A stretch of 64,000 bases of DNA, taken from assembly GCA_022494885.1 (NCBI GenBank), contig JAGVSM010003641.1:1-64000 (forward strand), given 5' to 3'. The notes beneath the pieces were generated by a model. The model was not told the origin of the DNA. It saw only the letters and a list, made by a program, of their open reading frames with translations, and did no database searches. Source of the stretch: Micrasema longulum (Eukaryota > Arthropoda > Insecta > Trichoptera > Brachycentridae). A program made the position numbers and the translations under genes. This document shows, piece by piece, positions 1 through 10,639 of this stretch; position 1 is the first letter of the stretch; each line of letters starts with the position of its first letter.

Positions 1-1147
1 CATTACTATGACGAGTATTGATTATATGTCTATCACTCTCCTTACAAAAATTAAATATTTTTCCTGCGTGCATAATATTTTCATGGATCTATTGTTCAAT
101 TATAGTGAGAATATTGATTATCTTAAATACAACTCTGAAATGTTTCCTAGAACCTAATTGATAAAAATCCAAAATGGTTCTTATTTGTATTACGAAAATT
201 GTTTGTATATGTGCCGCTCCATCCCACAACATAATACCTAAAGTAGACTAATCGAACTCAGAGGAAAATTTGACATAAAACTTCTTTTTTAAGGTTCAGA
301 TATCAGAAGCATCTCTTCGCATAATTCCAACAGAAGTATTTTAATATTACTGATGTTTAATTTTTAATTCTTTGCGAAGAGTAAGGTATCAAATATCATC
401 TGATTAAAATCTCGAATAGAAAATTAAAAAATTTCATGAGGTATAAATGCAGGAACGTACGCAAAATCCTCTAAATGTCTTTTTTGCCATAATTCGTTCA
501 CTTGCTTGCTACATGTATTTTATGAAAAGATCCTTTCATAATCTCTGATAAAATAAGGTTAATAATACTCTAAATCAATTTAAAACACTTTTAAGTAGTT
601 GAATTTTCACTGTGATTCAATCAAACTTTAGGAATAATTCAAAACAACTTTAGAAATTTGTATTGACATATTAGATAATTCTAACGATATGTTTATTTAT
701 AAGTTAGTTTGGAGAAATTCTTTGAGCTGAACGCACCTCGGTTTGAAATGTAAAATCTCTGAAAAATATAAGACGAGATGTGCGATTGTGTAAATACATA
801 AAATACTTAGGATCGGCAACGGGCTAGTTAGTGTCTTGGGTCTTAAACCATTTTGGGCTAGTCTTACCAAGGAACTTAACAATCTTGAGGTTAAATCGCA
901 TTAAAGCGTCGCTGCACTGCACTTCATGGCGTATTGTCGTAACACTTAATATTATATCACTGTTTTGGAATAAAAAAACGGCACTAAAGCTGCGCTACAC
1001 TTTGCTGAACTTCATAGAAAACTTTGTCGCGCAGCGCCGCTGACGAAAAAGCGATGCTTTATTGCTGTTTGACCTCAGATGATATTTAGTATTTTGAAAA
1101 ACCAAAAATTTTTGAAATTACAATAAATGTATTTTTTTATTATCAAG
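1..1147. other. Non-coding, probably intron or upstream DNA of the EcKinase gene
   Basis: AT-rich sequence with no exon I can recognise in either strand. The kinase exon that follows opens with an acceptor-like site, so at least the part just left of it should be intron. A short block at about 900-1040 contains two similar pieces with the word CGCTGCACT or CGCTACACT, but no family is recognised. Confidence 0.4.
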
Positions 1148-1588
1148 GAGGAAGAGCCCAAAGATGTGGTACTAGTAGATTGGCAAGTGACTCGCCACGC
1201 TTCACCAGTAACAGATATAGTTTACATGATATTCTCCAGCACAGACTATGAGACCAGAAGAGATCACTTCAACAGCCTCATGAACTTCTACCATCAATGT
1301 TTAGCCAAGAACTTAAGCTACATGGACTGCAACATCAACGAATTATACCCTAAGGATGTATTCAATGAGCACTTAAAGAAATTTCTTCCATACGGATTGT
1401 TCACTGCCATATTAGTACTTCCAGCTGTGTTGGGAGAATCTGATGACATTCCTGATATGGATGAATTCCTTGCCAAAGAAAATTTAGTACTAGAAGATGT
1501 TCAGTTTGTCAATCAACAGTCAACAAGTCGTTACAAAACCCGTTTTACTGGCGTGTTTCAAACATTTATAGATATGAGTTTCGTGTGA
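1148..1588 (+). CDS. EcKinase / CHK-kinase-like protein, C-terminal exon (partial)
   Basis: Open frame of about 146 codons ending in TGA at 1586-1588. The translation runs EEEPKDVVLVDWQ, then ASPVTDIVYMIFSST, which fits the C-terminal lobe of the EcKinase/DUF1679 (CHK kinase-like) family: the D of VDWQ is the expected metal-binding aspartate of the DFG-equivalent motif, and the ASP..D..Y segment follows it in family members. These proteins are small-molecule kinases related to aminoglycoside phosphotransferases; ecdysteroid 22-kinase is the known example and most insect members have unknown substrates. Family proteins are usually around 400 residues, so this is only the last third. I start the exon at 1148, after a pyrimidine-rich run and the AG at 1146-1147; an in-frame ATG at 1127 lies in the intron-like run and is unlikely to be the real start. 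The frame has no stop or frameshift and its base composition is more GC-rich than its surroundings, so it looks intact. Upstream exons were not found and probably lie left of the window. Confidence 0.8.
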   Translation, partial: EEEPKDVVLVDWQVTRHASPVTDIVYMIFSSTDYETRRDHFNSLMNFYHQCLAKNLSYMDCNINELYPKDVFNEHLKKFLPYGLFTAILVLPAVLGESDDIPDMDEFLAKENLVLEDVQFVNQQSTSRYKTRFTGVFQTFIDMSFV

Positions 1589-1734
1589 TTTTTTAAGAAA
1601 AAATTGAATAATTTATTGATAATTTTTGCGATTTTTCAAGAATTCAAATGCTTATTTTTAAGTTCTTAAGGTGATGTATATTTTGAATCATTATTAGTTG
1701 CAACTGTTGAGTTTTAAAGAATTAAAAAAATATT

Positions 1735-1880
1735 TGCTTTCTTTTAAAATTTACCCAAATATTTTAATTTTGGGGCCATTTTCAACGAGTTGCAATTGTA
1801 ACTCTCTATTGGAAAATGGGAATCAAGTCGGGGTAGAGTGGGATTTAAACCTCAAACCTCTGATTCTGATCTCATTCCCT
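1735..1880 (-). mobile_element. SINE D copy
   Basis: Minus-strand copy of a tRNA-derived SINE. The body carries the shared words TTTTCAACGAGTTG, AAAATGGGAATC and GTAGAGTGGGATT, also found at 29335, 39295 and 62748. The tRNA-like head is cut off at the right end. A 3' part resembling ACCCAAATATTTTAATTTTG lies at the left. Confidence 0.7.
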
Positions 1881-2194
1881 AGTCAATTTAAAAATTATTT
1901 TCGTAATCCATTGATTTAGAAATTACTAAAATCTAATCTAAAAATTTTAATTAAAAAAAACAAAAAATTATATACATAGGTGTTAAGGTATTTTTATAGA
2001 CTTATTATAAGCTTTTGGTTGTATATGTAACGATAAACTTATGAATAAATTTCAATTACTATTTTTTAAATTTATTTTAGAGAAAACACATTTATTATAT
2101 TTATTTTGTTATATTTTGGTTTCAAAAACATATGAAAGATTGTCAAAAGACAGCAAAACCTAACGACACTTTTAGTAATAAAATAATCTGTTAA

Positions 2195-2575
2195 GATTTT
2201 GGGATACCTCAATGAACAGTAATTGGACCTATTTTATTTATTATATTGTATGTGTTAATGATATATTTAATAAACAGAAAATAAACGGCGATACAATGTC
2301 ATATGCTGATGACACCCTTCAGTAATTGGATAAGGGATCTCCATTAGATGAAGTAAATATAAAATAATAGGTTTGATAATAATATTATATTTTGCCTCTG
2401 AACACTGAAATAACATATTACATCTCTTAGAAGTTGAAATAATAAGTTATGCTTCTTATAAATATTTGAATCCATAGTATAAATGCAATGAAGGATAAAT
2501 GTACGAGTAACATTAATGATAATTGCCTGCAAATAACTGAAAAAAGCAGCATGAAGTATTTAGGCATAAAATAAT
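2195..2575 (+). mobile_element. Non-LTR retrotransposon RT fragment with YADD box
   Basis: Decayed RT palm region. Read in shifting frames it gives GIPQ, then GPILFIIY, then VNDIF and SYADDT (YADD codons at 2302-2313), and later SSMKYLGIK near 2555. This order (GxxQG..GPxLF, YADD, K-YLG) is that of jockey/CR1-type non-LTR retrotransposons. Several stops and frameshifts make it a dead fossil. Both ends are lost in AT-rich DNA. Confidence 0.65.
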
Positions 2576-2934
2576 TAATAAAAATATTAAATAGGAGCAA
2601 ATAAATAATGTTATAAATATAATGAGAAAACCTATATATATATTTATTTAATTAAGAAACACATTAATTATAAAAAAATAAAGATCATTTACTTTGCATC
2701 ATCTCAAATCCAAATAACAATATGGAATAATCGGGTGGGGTGGTGCCTTTAAAACAATTATGTTATCGGTCGAAAACATACAAAAAAATAATTTTGAAAG
2801 TAATATTTTTTTTTAAATGAATGCTGTTCCTACTGTCCGATTGTTTAATAAATTCTGGGTTCTACTTATAAAATTATCATTCAAAAACAATAGTTTTTTC
2901 GAATGCCTCAAGAAAACCAAAACCCAAGTTGCCT

Positions 2935-3180
2935 GTTCTTTAAACCTGCGGGCTCACGCCGTCCTGGAAGGCCGTCGATGACGATCTTTCGACTTTATTC
3001 AGCGTAACTAAGGGGCGCTGGATTGACGCAGAAGGAGGCAAGAGTGCTGGCTGGCGATAGGGTCTTCTAGAGGCAACTGGCCTGGAAGGCGAAAACTATT
3101 CACGGGACCCGTCACAATAGATTTTCGCAGGTCGCAGTGACTTCAGGAGCTTGCATAGCACTGAATGACCCCCCCCCCTA
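2935..3180 (+). mobile_element. LINE C-terminus and 3' end (family L)
   Basis: A GC-rich island in AT-rich DNA. One frame reads RRPGRPSM, then LTQKEARVLAGDRVFWRQLAW, the style of sequence that ends the ORF2 of many insect LINEs (GRP box, then an R..W motif close to the stop). The 3' end runs into a poly-C stretch at 3170-3178. The same 3' end appears on the minus strand at 9147-9260 and 39626-39725. Confidence 0.6.
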
Positions 3181-3199
3181 CTCAATATAATAATAAAAT

Positions 3200-3336
3200 G
3201 TTTAAGACACTTGTTTTGGGTTCGATTCCTTGTGAGAACACAAAAATTGAATGAGATTTTTCTCAAGCCTGGATGTTCTGGGTTATAATTTACCACTATA
3301 AATGGGCTTCCTAACCTGCTGTGGTACAAAAAAAAA
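3200..3336 (+). mobile_element. SINE A copy, 5'-truncated
   Basis: Begins inside the tRNA-like head, keeps the B-box-like GGTTCGATTCC, then the family body (CTCAAGCCTGG, TGTTCTG, CCACTATAAATGGG, CCTGCTGTGGT) and ends in a run of A at 3328-3336. Confidence 0.75.
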
Positions 3337-3397
3337 TCCATACATAAATAATAAGAATAAGAACTAGTTTGCTTAATTTTTTTGACTACTATTTATC

Positions 3398-3899
3398 TCA
3401 TGCACGCGCGCCGATTATTCCGACTTTTGACACGTCCATTTTCAAGTGTTTGTTGGATTTGGTCATGCCATGTCTTTTTCAGCCTTCCTCTTTTCCTAGA
3501 TTTGGCAGTCCATTCGCTCTACATGTCCAAACTAACGCAGAGCTCCTTTATTGATTTTGTCGACAATGCTTATCTCAGCCTTACATGATATACGGATCTC
3601 GACATTTGTGCACCTATCGTACATAGTTTAACCGGAAACTTGCCTGAGAGATTGCATTTAGACAGCATTCAGCCTACTTTCATCCCTGTTTTTCAAGTCC
3701 ATGTTTTACTCCCATACCAGGACTCCATTGTGAATTGATAAATTTGTCTCTTGCGACAAACGTTTATTTAGCAAGGTTGATTTAAGTGCACAGTTCACTC
3801 GGTTCCCGGCACTCACCCTCCTTTCAATATCTTTCTCAGTCATTTCATCCCTTGAAAACAAACTTCCCAAATACACAAATTCCTCTACCTGTTTCAGTA
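3398..3899 (-). mobile_element. LINE A copy, fragment of RT C-terminal region
   Basis: Minus-strand reading gives VEEFVYLGSLFSRD and IERRVSAGNRVNCALKSTL, matching the better copy at 7795-8607 residue by residue. These are the linker and C-terminal part of a non-LTR retrotransposon ORF2. The reading frame is broken near 3706, and both the GRP-like end and the 3' tail are missing. It abuts a foldback E copy on its right. Confidence 0.7.
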
Positions 3900-3929
3900 G
3901 TAAATATGTGTGAATAAATAGTTTCCATA

Positions 3930-4110
3930 GACAATAACATATTACAACAGAGATGAAGAACATTTCGGAGAAGGCTTTCTTCTCTGAGAAAATCTCTCAT
4001 TATAGAGAAAATGTTTCTCTTCTCTGTTGTAATATGTTAATATTAACAGCTCCCCTAGGGAGTTGAATTCAGTTCTTGTCTATAAAAGTTTGTACAAACT
4101 CAAAATAAAG
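3930..4110. repeat. Foldback family E, short palindromic derivative
   Basis: Contains the two outer ends of family E in inverted orientation (AACATATTACAACAGAG on the left and TCTCTGTTGTAATATG on the right), joined over a shortened centre that itself carries inverted words (AGAAAATCTCTC and GAGAAAATGTTTCTC). The right flank keeps CCCCTAGGGAG and the terminal word TACAAACTCAAAAT. Confidence 0.7.
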
Positions 4111-4157
4111 TTTATAAATCCACCTGGTCTATGGAGAAGTATGAAATTGAAAAAAAT

Positions 4158-4476
4158 CTAAATTTCAGACGTTGCCTCGTATATAGGTGAAATAAATCAA
4201 TTAGATGAATCTAACCCGCAAAAATAATGGTTTTAGCTCTTTAATATCACATTTATCAACAGATGAAAGAATCGAAGAAGGTGAATGTTACACAGTGTGT
4301 AAAGCGGTTACTTAAACCAGCCAATAACAGATCATAAGCCCTGTAGATGTCTAGACTTCCATATGACATTCTCTAAAATGTTATTTATCTCTGTTGTAAT
4401 ATGTTAATATTAACAGCCCCACAGTAAGTTGAATCCAGTTCTTGTCTACAAAAATTGGGACAAACTCAAAATATTA
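4158..4476 (-). repeat. Foldback family E, right-arm copy
   Basis: One arm only. Carries the shared words ACACAGTGTGTAAAG, CAGATCATAAGCCCTGTAG, CTAGACTTCCATATG and TCTCTGTTGTAATATG, and ends with ACAAACTCAAAAT. It follows the short E copy at once, in the same orientation as that copy's right arm. Confidence 0.7.
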
Positions 4477-5349
4477 TTGATTCATTACTATACACAAAAA
4501 TATTTTTGAATTGTTTTATAAAAAAAAGACGTTTAATTAGAAGAGATAAATAGAAATTTAAAATTTACGCCATTTTCCCGCTTTACATGGATTATCCCTT
4601 AAGCTAAATTTTAGTTTCAGATAGATGTATAATTTTTTTTTTAAAGGTAATAATTGCAATATGAGAAAAATTGTATGCACCCAATTTAAAAATGTGTAGA
4701 GATTTAGTTAATTTGATTTTAGTTTCATAAAAAAATATTGAAATGTATCCATTTCAAATGTAAATGTAAAGCGGGGACTGTTGTCGGAAATAAAATCTCA
4801 GGAAATAGGCCAATTGAGTAACATGAAATATTTAACTTAATAGTTCGAGCATTGAATATGGAAGTATTTTTATTGTATTTTCGTCATGCAAATACGAGAA
4901 CATTTTTGGTGGCTGCCGGAAAACTGCGTGTTATGGAAAACAGAATGTTTATTACTCCTGATTCGGGGAAAATAAATATTTATAGTCGCGCACGAATAAC
5001 AAAATGGCTCAGGTATTTACGTAGACAAGAAACGTTCCGTAGTCCAGTGACGAGCTTGTCATATCGGCTAAGCTGACGTCATTTTAGTAACAGAGTATAA
5101 TATCGACGAATGATTGATTGAGAATAACATAGAATAAACGTTTTGTCTTTTCTTGTACTTTATTTCTAATCGTCAAATCATATACAAATTTACACTCCTA
5201 CTTTCCTTCATTCATCTTTAACCACTCCTCATCCCCTTTCTTCTTTTTTCTTTACACTATCTCCTTGTTTTATCCTATGCTTACTTTGTTTCAGTTACTT
5301 ATCTTTTGATTTTTTGTATGGTATAAACCGTCGTTTTATTTTATTACAA
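4477..5349. other. No gene recognised
   Basis: AT-rich DNA. An open frame of 75 codons at 4852-5076 resembles nothing I know and has no supporting signals. A pyrimidine-rich stretch lies at 5200-5280. Confidence 0.4.
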
Positions 5350-5615
5350 TTAACACTTTGAGCACCGGCCGAATACACATAGAATTTACTATGTGCCCGG
5401 CCCATTTTTGTGAAAATTCATGATTTTTGAAGGATTTCTTAAAAGTGTCATAATTATGAAAATACTGGGTTGAATCAATTGAAACTTCTCGTATTTATTT
5501 AAAACAATTTAACTCGACATTTTTGTATGATAGTTTTCCCAACATTGGTTTTTATGAACATGGCAATGTTCGCACATATACAGGGTCTCACTCCTTTTTT
5601 TGTGTTTTCCCGGAG

Positions 5616-5810
5616 CCGTGTAAACACGTGATTATAATAACCACGCCTTGTGTCTCAGTCCCGTGTTTTCACATAATTTACCAGCAGCAAAAAAATACTA
5701 ATAAAAGTCACCAGATATCAATAAAATGCACTTTTTTAGACAGCTTGTAAATCACGTGAAAACACGAAACCGGGACACAACGCTTGGTTATATAATCACG
5801 TGGATTTCAC
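5616..5810. repeat. 200-bp inverted-repeat hairpin (MITE-like)
   Basis: Left arm 5616-5672 and right arm 5756-5810 are imperfect reverse complements over about 55 bases (for example GTGTAAACACGTGATTATA against TATAATCACGTGGATTTCAC, and CCCGTGTTTTCAC against GTGAAAACACG). The 80-base loop has no coding content. Each arm holds a CACGTG palindrome. The right arm touches the first bases of the E copy at 5811. Confidence 0.7.
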
Positions 5811-6175
5811 CCCCTAGGGAGTCATTAAGATATGAAAATTACAACAGGGATGGAAAACATTTTAGAGAAGGGATTATGGAAGTCTAAGCATTTATAAGGC
5901 TTACGACCTGTCATTTTCTGGTTTAAGTGATCACTATACACACACCGAGTAACATTTACTATTCTGCCTATGTTAGAACATTCACACTTCTACGATTCTT
6001 CCATATGTTGATTTTGGTAAAGCAAAAGAACTGAAACCTCTATTGCTGTGAAGAGGTTCATTTGATCAAATTATTTCACATACTAGGCAACGCCTGAAAA
6101 CTATTACAATATTATGAGTTTATCCAAATGTAAGCAAACAAAATACTGGATTTTATCCCCTAGGAAGTCATTAAC
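5811..6175 (+). repeat. Foldback family E, single full arm
   Basis: Runs from CCCCTAGGGAGTCATTAA to a second CCCCTAGGAAGTCATTAA, so the arm is bounded by the same word at both ends. In between are the family words AACAGGGATGG, GGAAGTCTA, GACCTGTCATT, TTCTGCCTATGTT, CTACTAGGCAACGCCTGAAA-like and TCCAAATGTAAGC. No open frame spans it. Confidence 0.75.
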
Positions 6176-7794
6176 AAATTAAATGTGTTTGTATTCTTTA
6201 GTAAAGTAATGACACTCGCTGCTCAAGAGATGTCGCTGCAGTACCAGTCATGACGTAAGAGTGAGCGGAGCCACGTGGACCATGGCATTCGGCAGGAGAC
6301 CAAAAGTAATCACTCGAATGGCACTCAGATTCAGCGCTCCCTTACCATATGACGTATTTGTTAATATTAAAATTTATCTCTCAAGTTATTACAAATTCTA
6401 AAAAAATCAAATAAAAAGTCGAGGTGACTGACCATAATGGACAAAATTATAAGCTGCCGTCATAAGCAAAAAGGCAGCTTTTTGCAAAAGCCGTATTTTG
6501 AGATATAAATAAATATAAATTTAAAAAGTAGTATGTCAATTGTTTCCAAGTATAAAATTGGTAAGTCAGTTAGTCCTATCTACACTGTTTTTTTGCTTAT
6601 GAATCTCTAAATAAAGTGTTATTTCTTAAATAAATTAAAACCATAAAAAAAACCAAATATAGTTTTTCGAATTGAAATAAATATTTTATTGCGTAATGTC
6701 AAATGGTTCGAATTTTCTTGTAAAGCATCACCTCATTTTTTAATAATTTAGTGATTTTTGTCAAAATGCTGTCTTTTTGCATAAATATGTTAATGGGTTT
6801 TTTATACAGTCTGTTTAATATTACAAGAATTTCCTAATAACCTAACCAGCCACCTGATATCTGACAGAGAATGCACTATTTCACACGCATCGTCCAAATC
6901 CACACGGCACGGTAAAATTAGGGTGGATTGAAGTTTATAATATTATTCAGTTTTTATTCTTAGGTGAAAATCCCGCAAAAGTAAATCGAGTGGAAATTAG
7001 TCAGTCTCATGGTGTACGGTTAATGTGTTTACTTGCCATTAAGTAAATTAATAAAATACTCATTGCAGGATTTTTTATATATATTTTTTAGGATAAGAAA
7101 CTGTGTTATTTCATCGAACCACAGGCGCAGCCAGGTGGATTTTTACTATGGTGTAAAATCGACCATTTTGTCATAACTTATTTCAGTGTATGATATATCT
7201 GTAATCGTGTACTTGGATCAAAATATGTTGCTTCTAAAGCTTCTTGGTATATCTTCTGTTTTCATTTACTCCTAAGTACAGAGTATTCCTTTGGGGTTCA
7301 CGCCCAAACTTAACCAGTATTTCCCAAGTTGTCAAAGTTACCAAGGGTCACCGTGCGTGGAGGTGAAAATTGGAATTGAGACACAAATCACCCTTGGGAT
7401 CTAAACACACTGCCTCAATCCATAACTAAGTCTAATGAGTATAATGCAGCTCTTATTCTTGAAATTATAGTGTATCACAGGGGTCACATCTAGGTCTATC
7501 ATTTGTAATATAAGGGTATTACTTGCAAACCCGGCAAAATACAAAATCTTAAAAAAGTGAAATATGAATTTAAACTTATTCAGAATACAATTGTTCAAAA
7601 TAATGACGACATTGTCAGTTCAAAAAACGGCTTTATTTGTGAGAGTCTGACTTTCAAAATATTTTGTATGTTCAAAGATGGCAACTTCTATTTAAATATT
7701 GCAAAGCTGGAAATCTCGAAAGTTAAATTTATTATTTCACTACTGTTTCTTGAGATAATCATGATAAACTACTAAAACAATCTATAAAATTTAA
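6176..7794. other. No gene recognised
   Basis: Mostly AT-rich. A richer block at 6215-6345 and another at 7300-7390 have no frame or repeat match that I can see. A 72-codon frame at 7557-7775 has low-complexity composition and no recognisable motif. Confidence 0.4.
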
Positions 7795-8607
7795 CTACAA
7801 ACAAACAACAAACAAACCATCACGCCGTTTCTCCGTAGGGGTAGGCAGAGAGGATAGAACGCCATAACACTCTTCTATATTGGCATACAGACCTCGCTTC
7901 CTCTACATTCATACATCTTCTTATGCACGCACGCCGATTATTCCTACTTTTGACATGTCCATCTTCAAGTATTTGATGGACTTGATCGTGCCATGTCTTT
8001 CTCGGTCTTCCTCGTTTTCTGTATCCATCAACATTTGCATCGTAGATCCTTTTAGTCGTTCTTTCGCTGTCCATTCGCTCTACATGTCCAAACCAACGTA
8101 GCACCCCTTTCTTAATTCTGTCAATAATGCATGTCTCAGCCTTACACACTTCACGGATCTCGACATTTGTGCACCTATCATACATCGTTTTACCACACAT
8201 TCGCCTGAGGGATCGCATTTCGACAGCATTCAACCTACTTTCATAATTATTTTTCCAATTTCATACTTCGCTCCTATGGGATTAGAGTTGGAACTAGAAC
8301 TCCGTTGTGAACTGGTAGTTTAGCCTCCTGCGATAAACATTTGTTTGCCAAAGTAGATTTTAGTGCACCGTTCACCCTGTTCCCGGCACTCACCCTCCTT
8401 TCAATATCTTTATCGGCCTTTCCGTCCCTAGTAAACATACTTCCCAGGTACACAAATTCTTTTACCTGATTCAGAATATCTAAGTTCACGCTGATCTCAC
8501 ATTTAGTTATATTTTCATCCCTTTCAAAAACCATCACTTTCGATTTATCAACATTCTTAAGCAAATCGCTTTTCTTGCATACAGAGTAGACTTTTGTTAC
8601 TAAGAAA
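7795..8607 (-). mobile_element. LINE A, best C-terminal copy with 3' tail
   Basis: Minus strand. Two open frames, 8274-8564 and 7820-8233, make one ORF2 C-terminus with a frameshift at about 8240-8270. In order: KSKVMVFERD, QVKEFVYLGSMFTRD, IERRVSAGNRVNGAL, HNGVLVPTL, then NAVEMRSLRRMCGK, GVLRWFGHVERM, KRGRPRKTW and SRNNRRACIRRCM, ending SILSAYPYGE before the stop. This is the region after the RT palm in many insect non-LTR elements. The 3' end is GGCGTGATGG followed by a TTTG-type microsatellite (7795-7818). The copy is 5'-truncated just upstream of KSKVMVF, close to where the plus-strand RT fragment at 8618 begins. Confidence 0.85.
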
Positions 8608-8617
8608 TTTAACTACA

Positions 8618-8775
8618 CATTAAAAAATATTTCCCTTCAAATAGTTTCGTCAGTAAAAAGTCTTGGCATAACTTTACATAGTAAACTCTCCTAGTGAACG
8701 TATTGATAATATTGTAAACAAATCTAAAGCTTCTTGGTTTTATCAATAAAATGAAGACGGATAAACTACAACGAA
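8618..8775 (+). mobile_element. Non-LTR RT fragment (different LINE)
   Basis: Reads SSVKSLGITLHSKLS and then, after stops, DNIVNKSK...LGFINKMKT, the VK-LG-x-LDSKL block that lies after the YADD box in jockey/CR1-type RTs. About 50 codons, broken, with no neighbouring parts of the element. Confidence 0.5.
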
Positions 8776-9146
8776 TGGAATCGATTAAAAATAGTATTTT
8801 AAATTAAACTTATGTTAAACCAAAAGTTATTTGAATACTTATTCCCGACACGTTCTTTTTAAAATCGATAGTTCCGTAAAAGATACAAACTGCTTAGTGC
8901 TTTTATAATATCGCCGGGTTACGGAGACACGTGACGTTTTTGTATAATTTTATATTTTAATATGTCTTTATTACTCCGATCACTTACGGCGGAAGGCTTC
9001 AAGTACACTCATATAAAGGCACATCTCGTGATAGAGGAAGGATACTGGATCATTGAAATACCGGAATATAGATAAAATAAAATAAAAATTTACTAAAAAA
9101 TTCAATGATGTTATAATGTTTTTTTAAACATTTATTCTTATTTTTA
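8776..9146. other. No gene recognised
   Basis: AT-rich; no frame or repeat match noticed apart from weak tRNA-like words at 8915-8940. Confidence 0.3.
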
Positions 9147-9260
9147 GAGGGGGGGGGGGGGGTCAGTGCTATGTAAGCTCCTGACGTCACTGCGATCTGT
9201 GGAGATCTATTATGACGAGTCCCCGAGAATAGTTCTCGCCTTCCAAGACCAGGGGTCTAT
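9147..9260 (-). mobile_element. LINE family L 3' end
   Basis: Reverse complement of the 3' end at 3082-3178: poly-G run at 9149-9162 (poly-C in the element sense), then GTCAGTGCTATG, CCTGACGTCACTGCGA and TCTCGCCTTCCAAG. It is 5'-truncated. Confidence 0.6.
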
Positions 9261-9269
9261 TTTAAACCA

Positions 9270-9435
9270 CTCTCGCGACACGAGAAAACAGTTTTTCTCG
9301 TGTATTTTGTAAGTAAATATACGAGATAATATGGTTGCAAAAGCATTTGAAATACCAGCTCAGGCCTTTAAAGAGCCTGACTAATATGTGGAAGGTGAGA
9401 GTTTATATTTACTAAATCTCCCCCTCCAAAGCCTA
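9270..9435 (+). repeat. Dispersed repeat M plus a shared flank
   Basis: 9275-9358 matches 23880-23978 (shared words GAGAAAACAGTTTTTCTCGTGT and GGAATACCAG-like). The core CGAGAAAA...TTTTCTCG can form a hairpin. The following 9375-9435 (TGTGGAAGGTGAGAGTTTA, AAATCTCCCCCTC) matches 39745-39790, next to the L copy there, so M seems to have entered a longer L-linked repeat. Confidence 0.5.
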
Positions 9436-9519
9436 TCATTATTTAGATCAAATATAACTTAAATTAAAAAAAAAATGGTTTTTTAAATTTATTTATTTGT
9501 TATATAAGTCATAATCATA

Positions 9520-9745
9520 GTCAGTCTTGTGGTGTAATAGTCGGCGCGTTTGTCTAAAATGCAAGAAGTCTCGGGTTCAATTTCCGAAATGGTGTTTTTA
9601 CATTAGAATATTTCATAGTTCCTGGACTGGTTCCTAAAGCGAAAAGCTGATCATCTTACCTTCATGAAAGAATCATTAAGATACCTTGCGATTGGTGCAC
9701 CAATCCAGTGCTCTATGCACCAATGGGTGCGGAAAAAAAAGATGA
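9520..9745 (+). mobile_element. SINE B copy with tRNA-like head
   Basis: Head at 9525-9595: TGTGGTGTAATAGTC (A-box-like) and GGGTTCAATTTCC (B-box-like). Body: ATTAGAATATTTCATAGTTC, CTGATCATCTTACCTTCATG, ATTGGTGCACCAATCCAGTG and CACCAATGGGTGCGGA. The tail is a short GATGATG run. Typical layout of a tRNA-derived SINE of about 220 bases. Confidence 0.8.
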
Positions 9746-9889
9746 TGAATACAGTTACATAAAATGATCCATGTTTTTTTTTTCTATTATATCTGCTTTT
9801 CTTTCCAAAAGAGACTAGCTCTTGTGCTTGGAGAGTGGATTTCAAATTAATAAAAAAATTACACAAATTTTATTTGATGTTACAAATAT

Positions 9890-9965
9890 ACACAAACATA
9901 TTATAATCATACAAACACAGACACACGTACACATATACATACATGCATACTGCATACATACATTG
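9890..9965. repeat. CATA/CACA-type microsatellite
   Basis: Imperfect run of ACAT, ACAC and CATA units. Confidence 0.8.
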
Positions 9966-10199
9966 AAATAAAAACGTTGTTCTGATATTATTGACAGATT
10001 TCATCATTTAGAGAAAAAAAAATGATAATAAATCTGAAATAATTGTACTAAAAATTTAGTAATTCCAGTATTGTTAACACGTTTCCTTATAATTTCATCA
10101 TATAGACAAAAGAAAATTAGAATTTACTAAAAAAATAAATCATTGATTTGAAAATTTGGTTATTATTTGAATATTGACAAAACTTCTCCATCATTTCCC

Positions 10200-10395
10200 T
10201 ATCAGCATCCAGTGGTGCACATGCTACTGTTTTTAAACTCCAATTGTAAAGTAAAGGTATATATCATTTATGCCATTTGGGAGGAAAGGTGATCAGCCTT
10301 ACGCTTACGTTCGTTGCGATGAACCACTTTAAAATAAACATTTCCTCATCGACCCTTCTAGGAATCGAACCACCGCGTCGCGACTTTTAATATAA
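10200..10395 (-). mobile_element. SINE B copy, diverged
   Basis: Minus-strand copy: GTGGTGCACATG near 10212, GGTGATCAGCCTTACGCTT near 10290, and a head with GGAATCGAACCACCGCG near 10360. The middle is altered. Confidence 0.55.
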
Positions 10396-10639
10396 AATGA
10401 AGTAATAAAAGGTTAACGGATTACAACAGAAATCGAGATATCGGCTTCTCCTGAAGAGTTTTAAGTGGTTTCCTCTCCACATGAGCAAATGCTGAGAAGT
10501 TCCTGATTGTCCCACATTAGTATATCCCTCCTTATCCCAACAGTTTAGATAAATTTAATTGCAGAAAAATCCACTTTTGAAATATAAACCTTGTATATTA
10601 TAAGCAAGGTAAATAATAAAGCAACTGATATATAAAAAC

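Noticed and set aside
1127..1147. ATG at 1127 as the start of the kinase
   Set aside because: The first residues come from the pyrimidine-rich run of an intron end, and the family protein should be much longer upstream.
7880..8101. 73-codon plus-strand frame, and similar frames at 3369-3588
   Set aside because: Both are antisense to LINE A copies.
9890..9965. Telomere-like or CRISPR-like array
   Set aside because: It is an irregular CATA/CACA microsatellite with no regular spacers.
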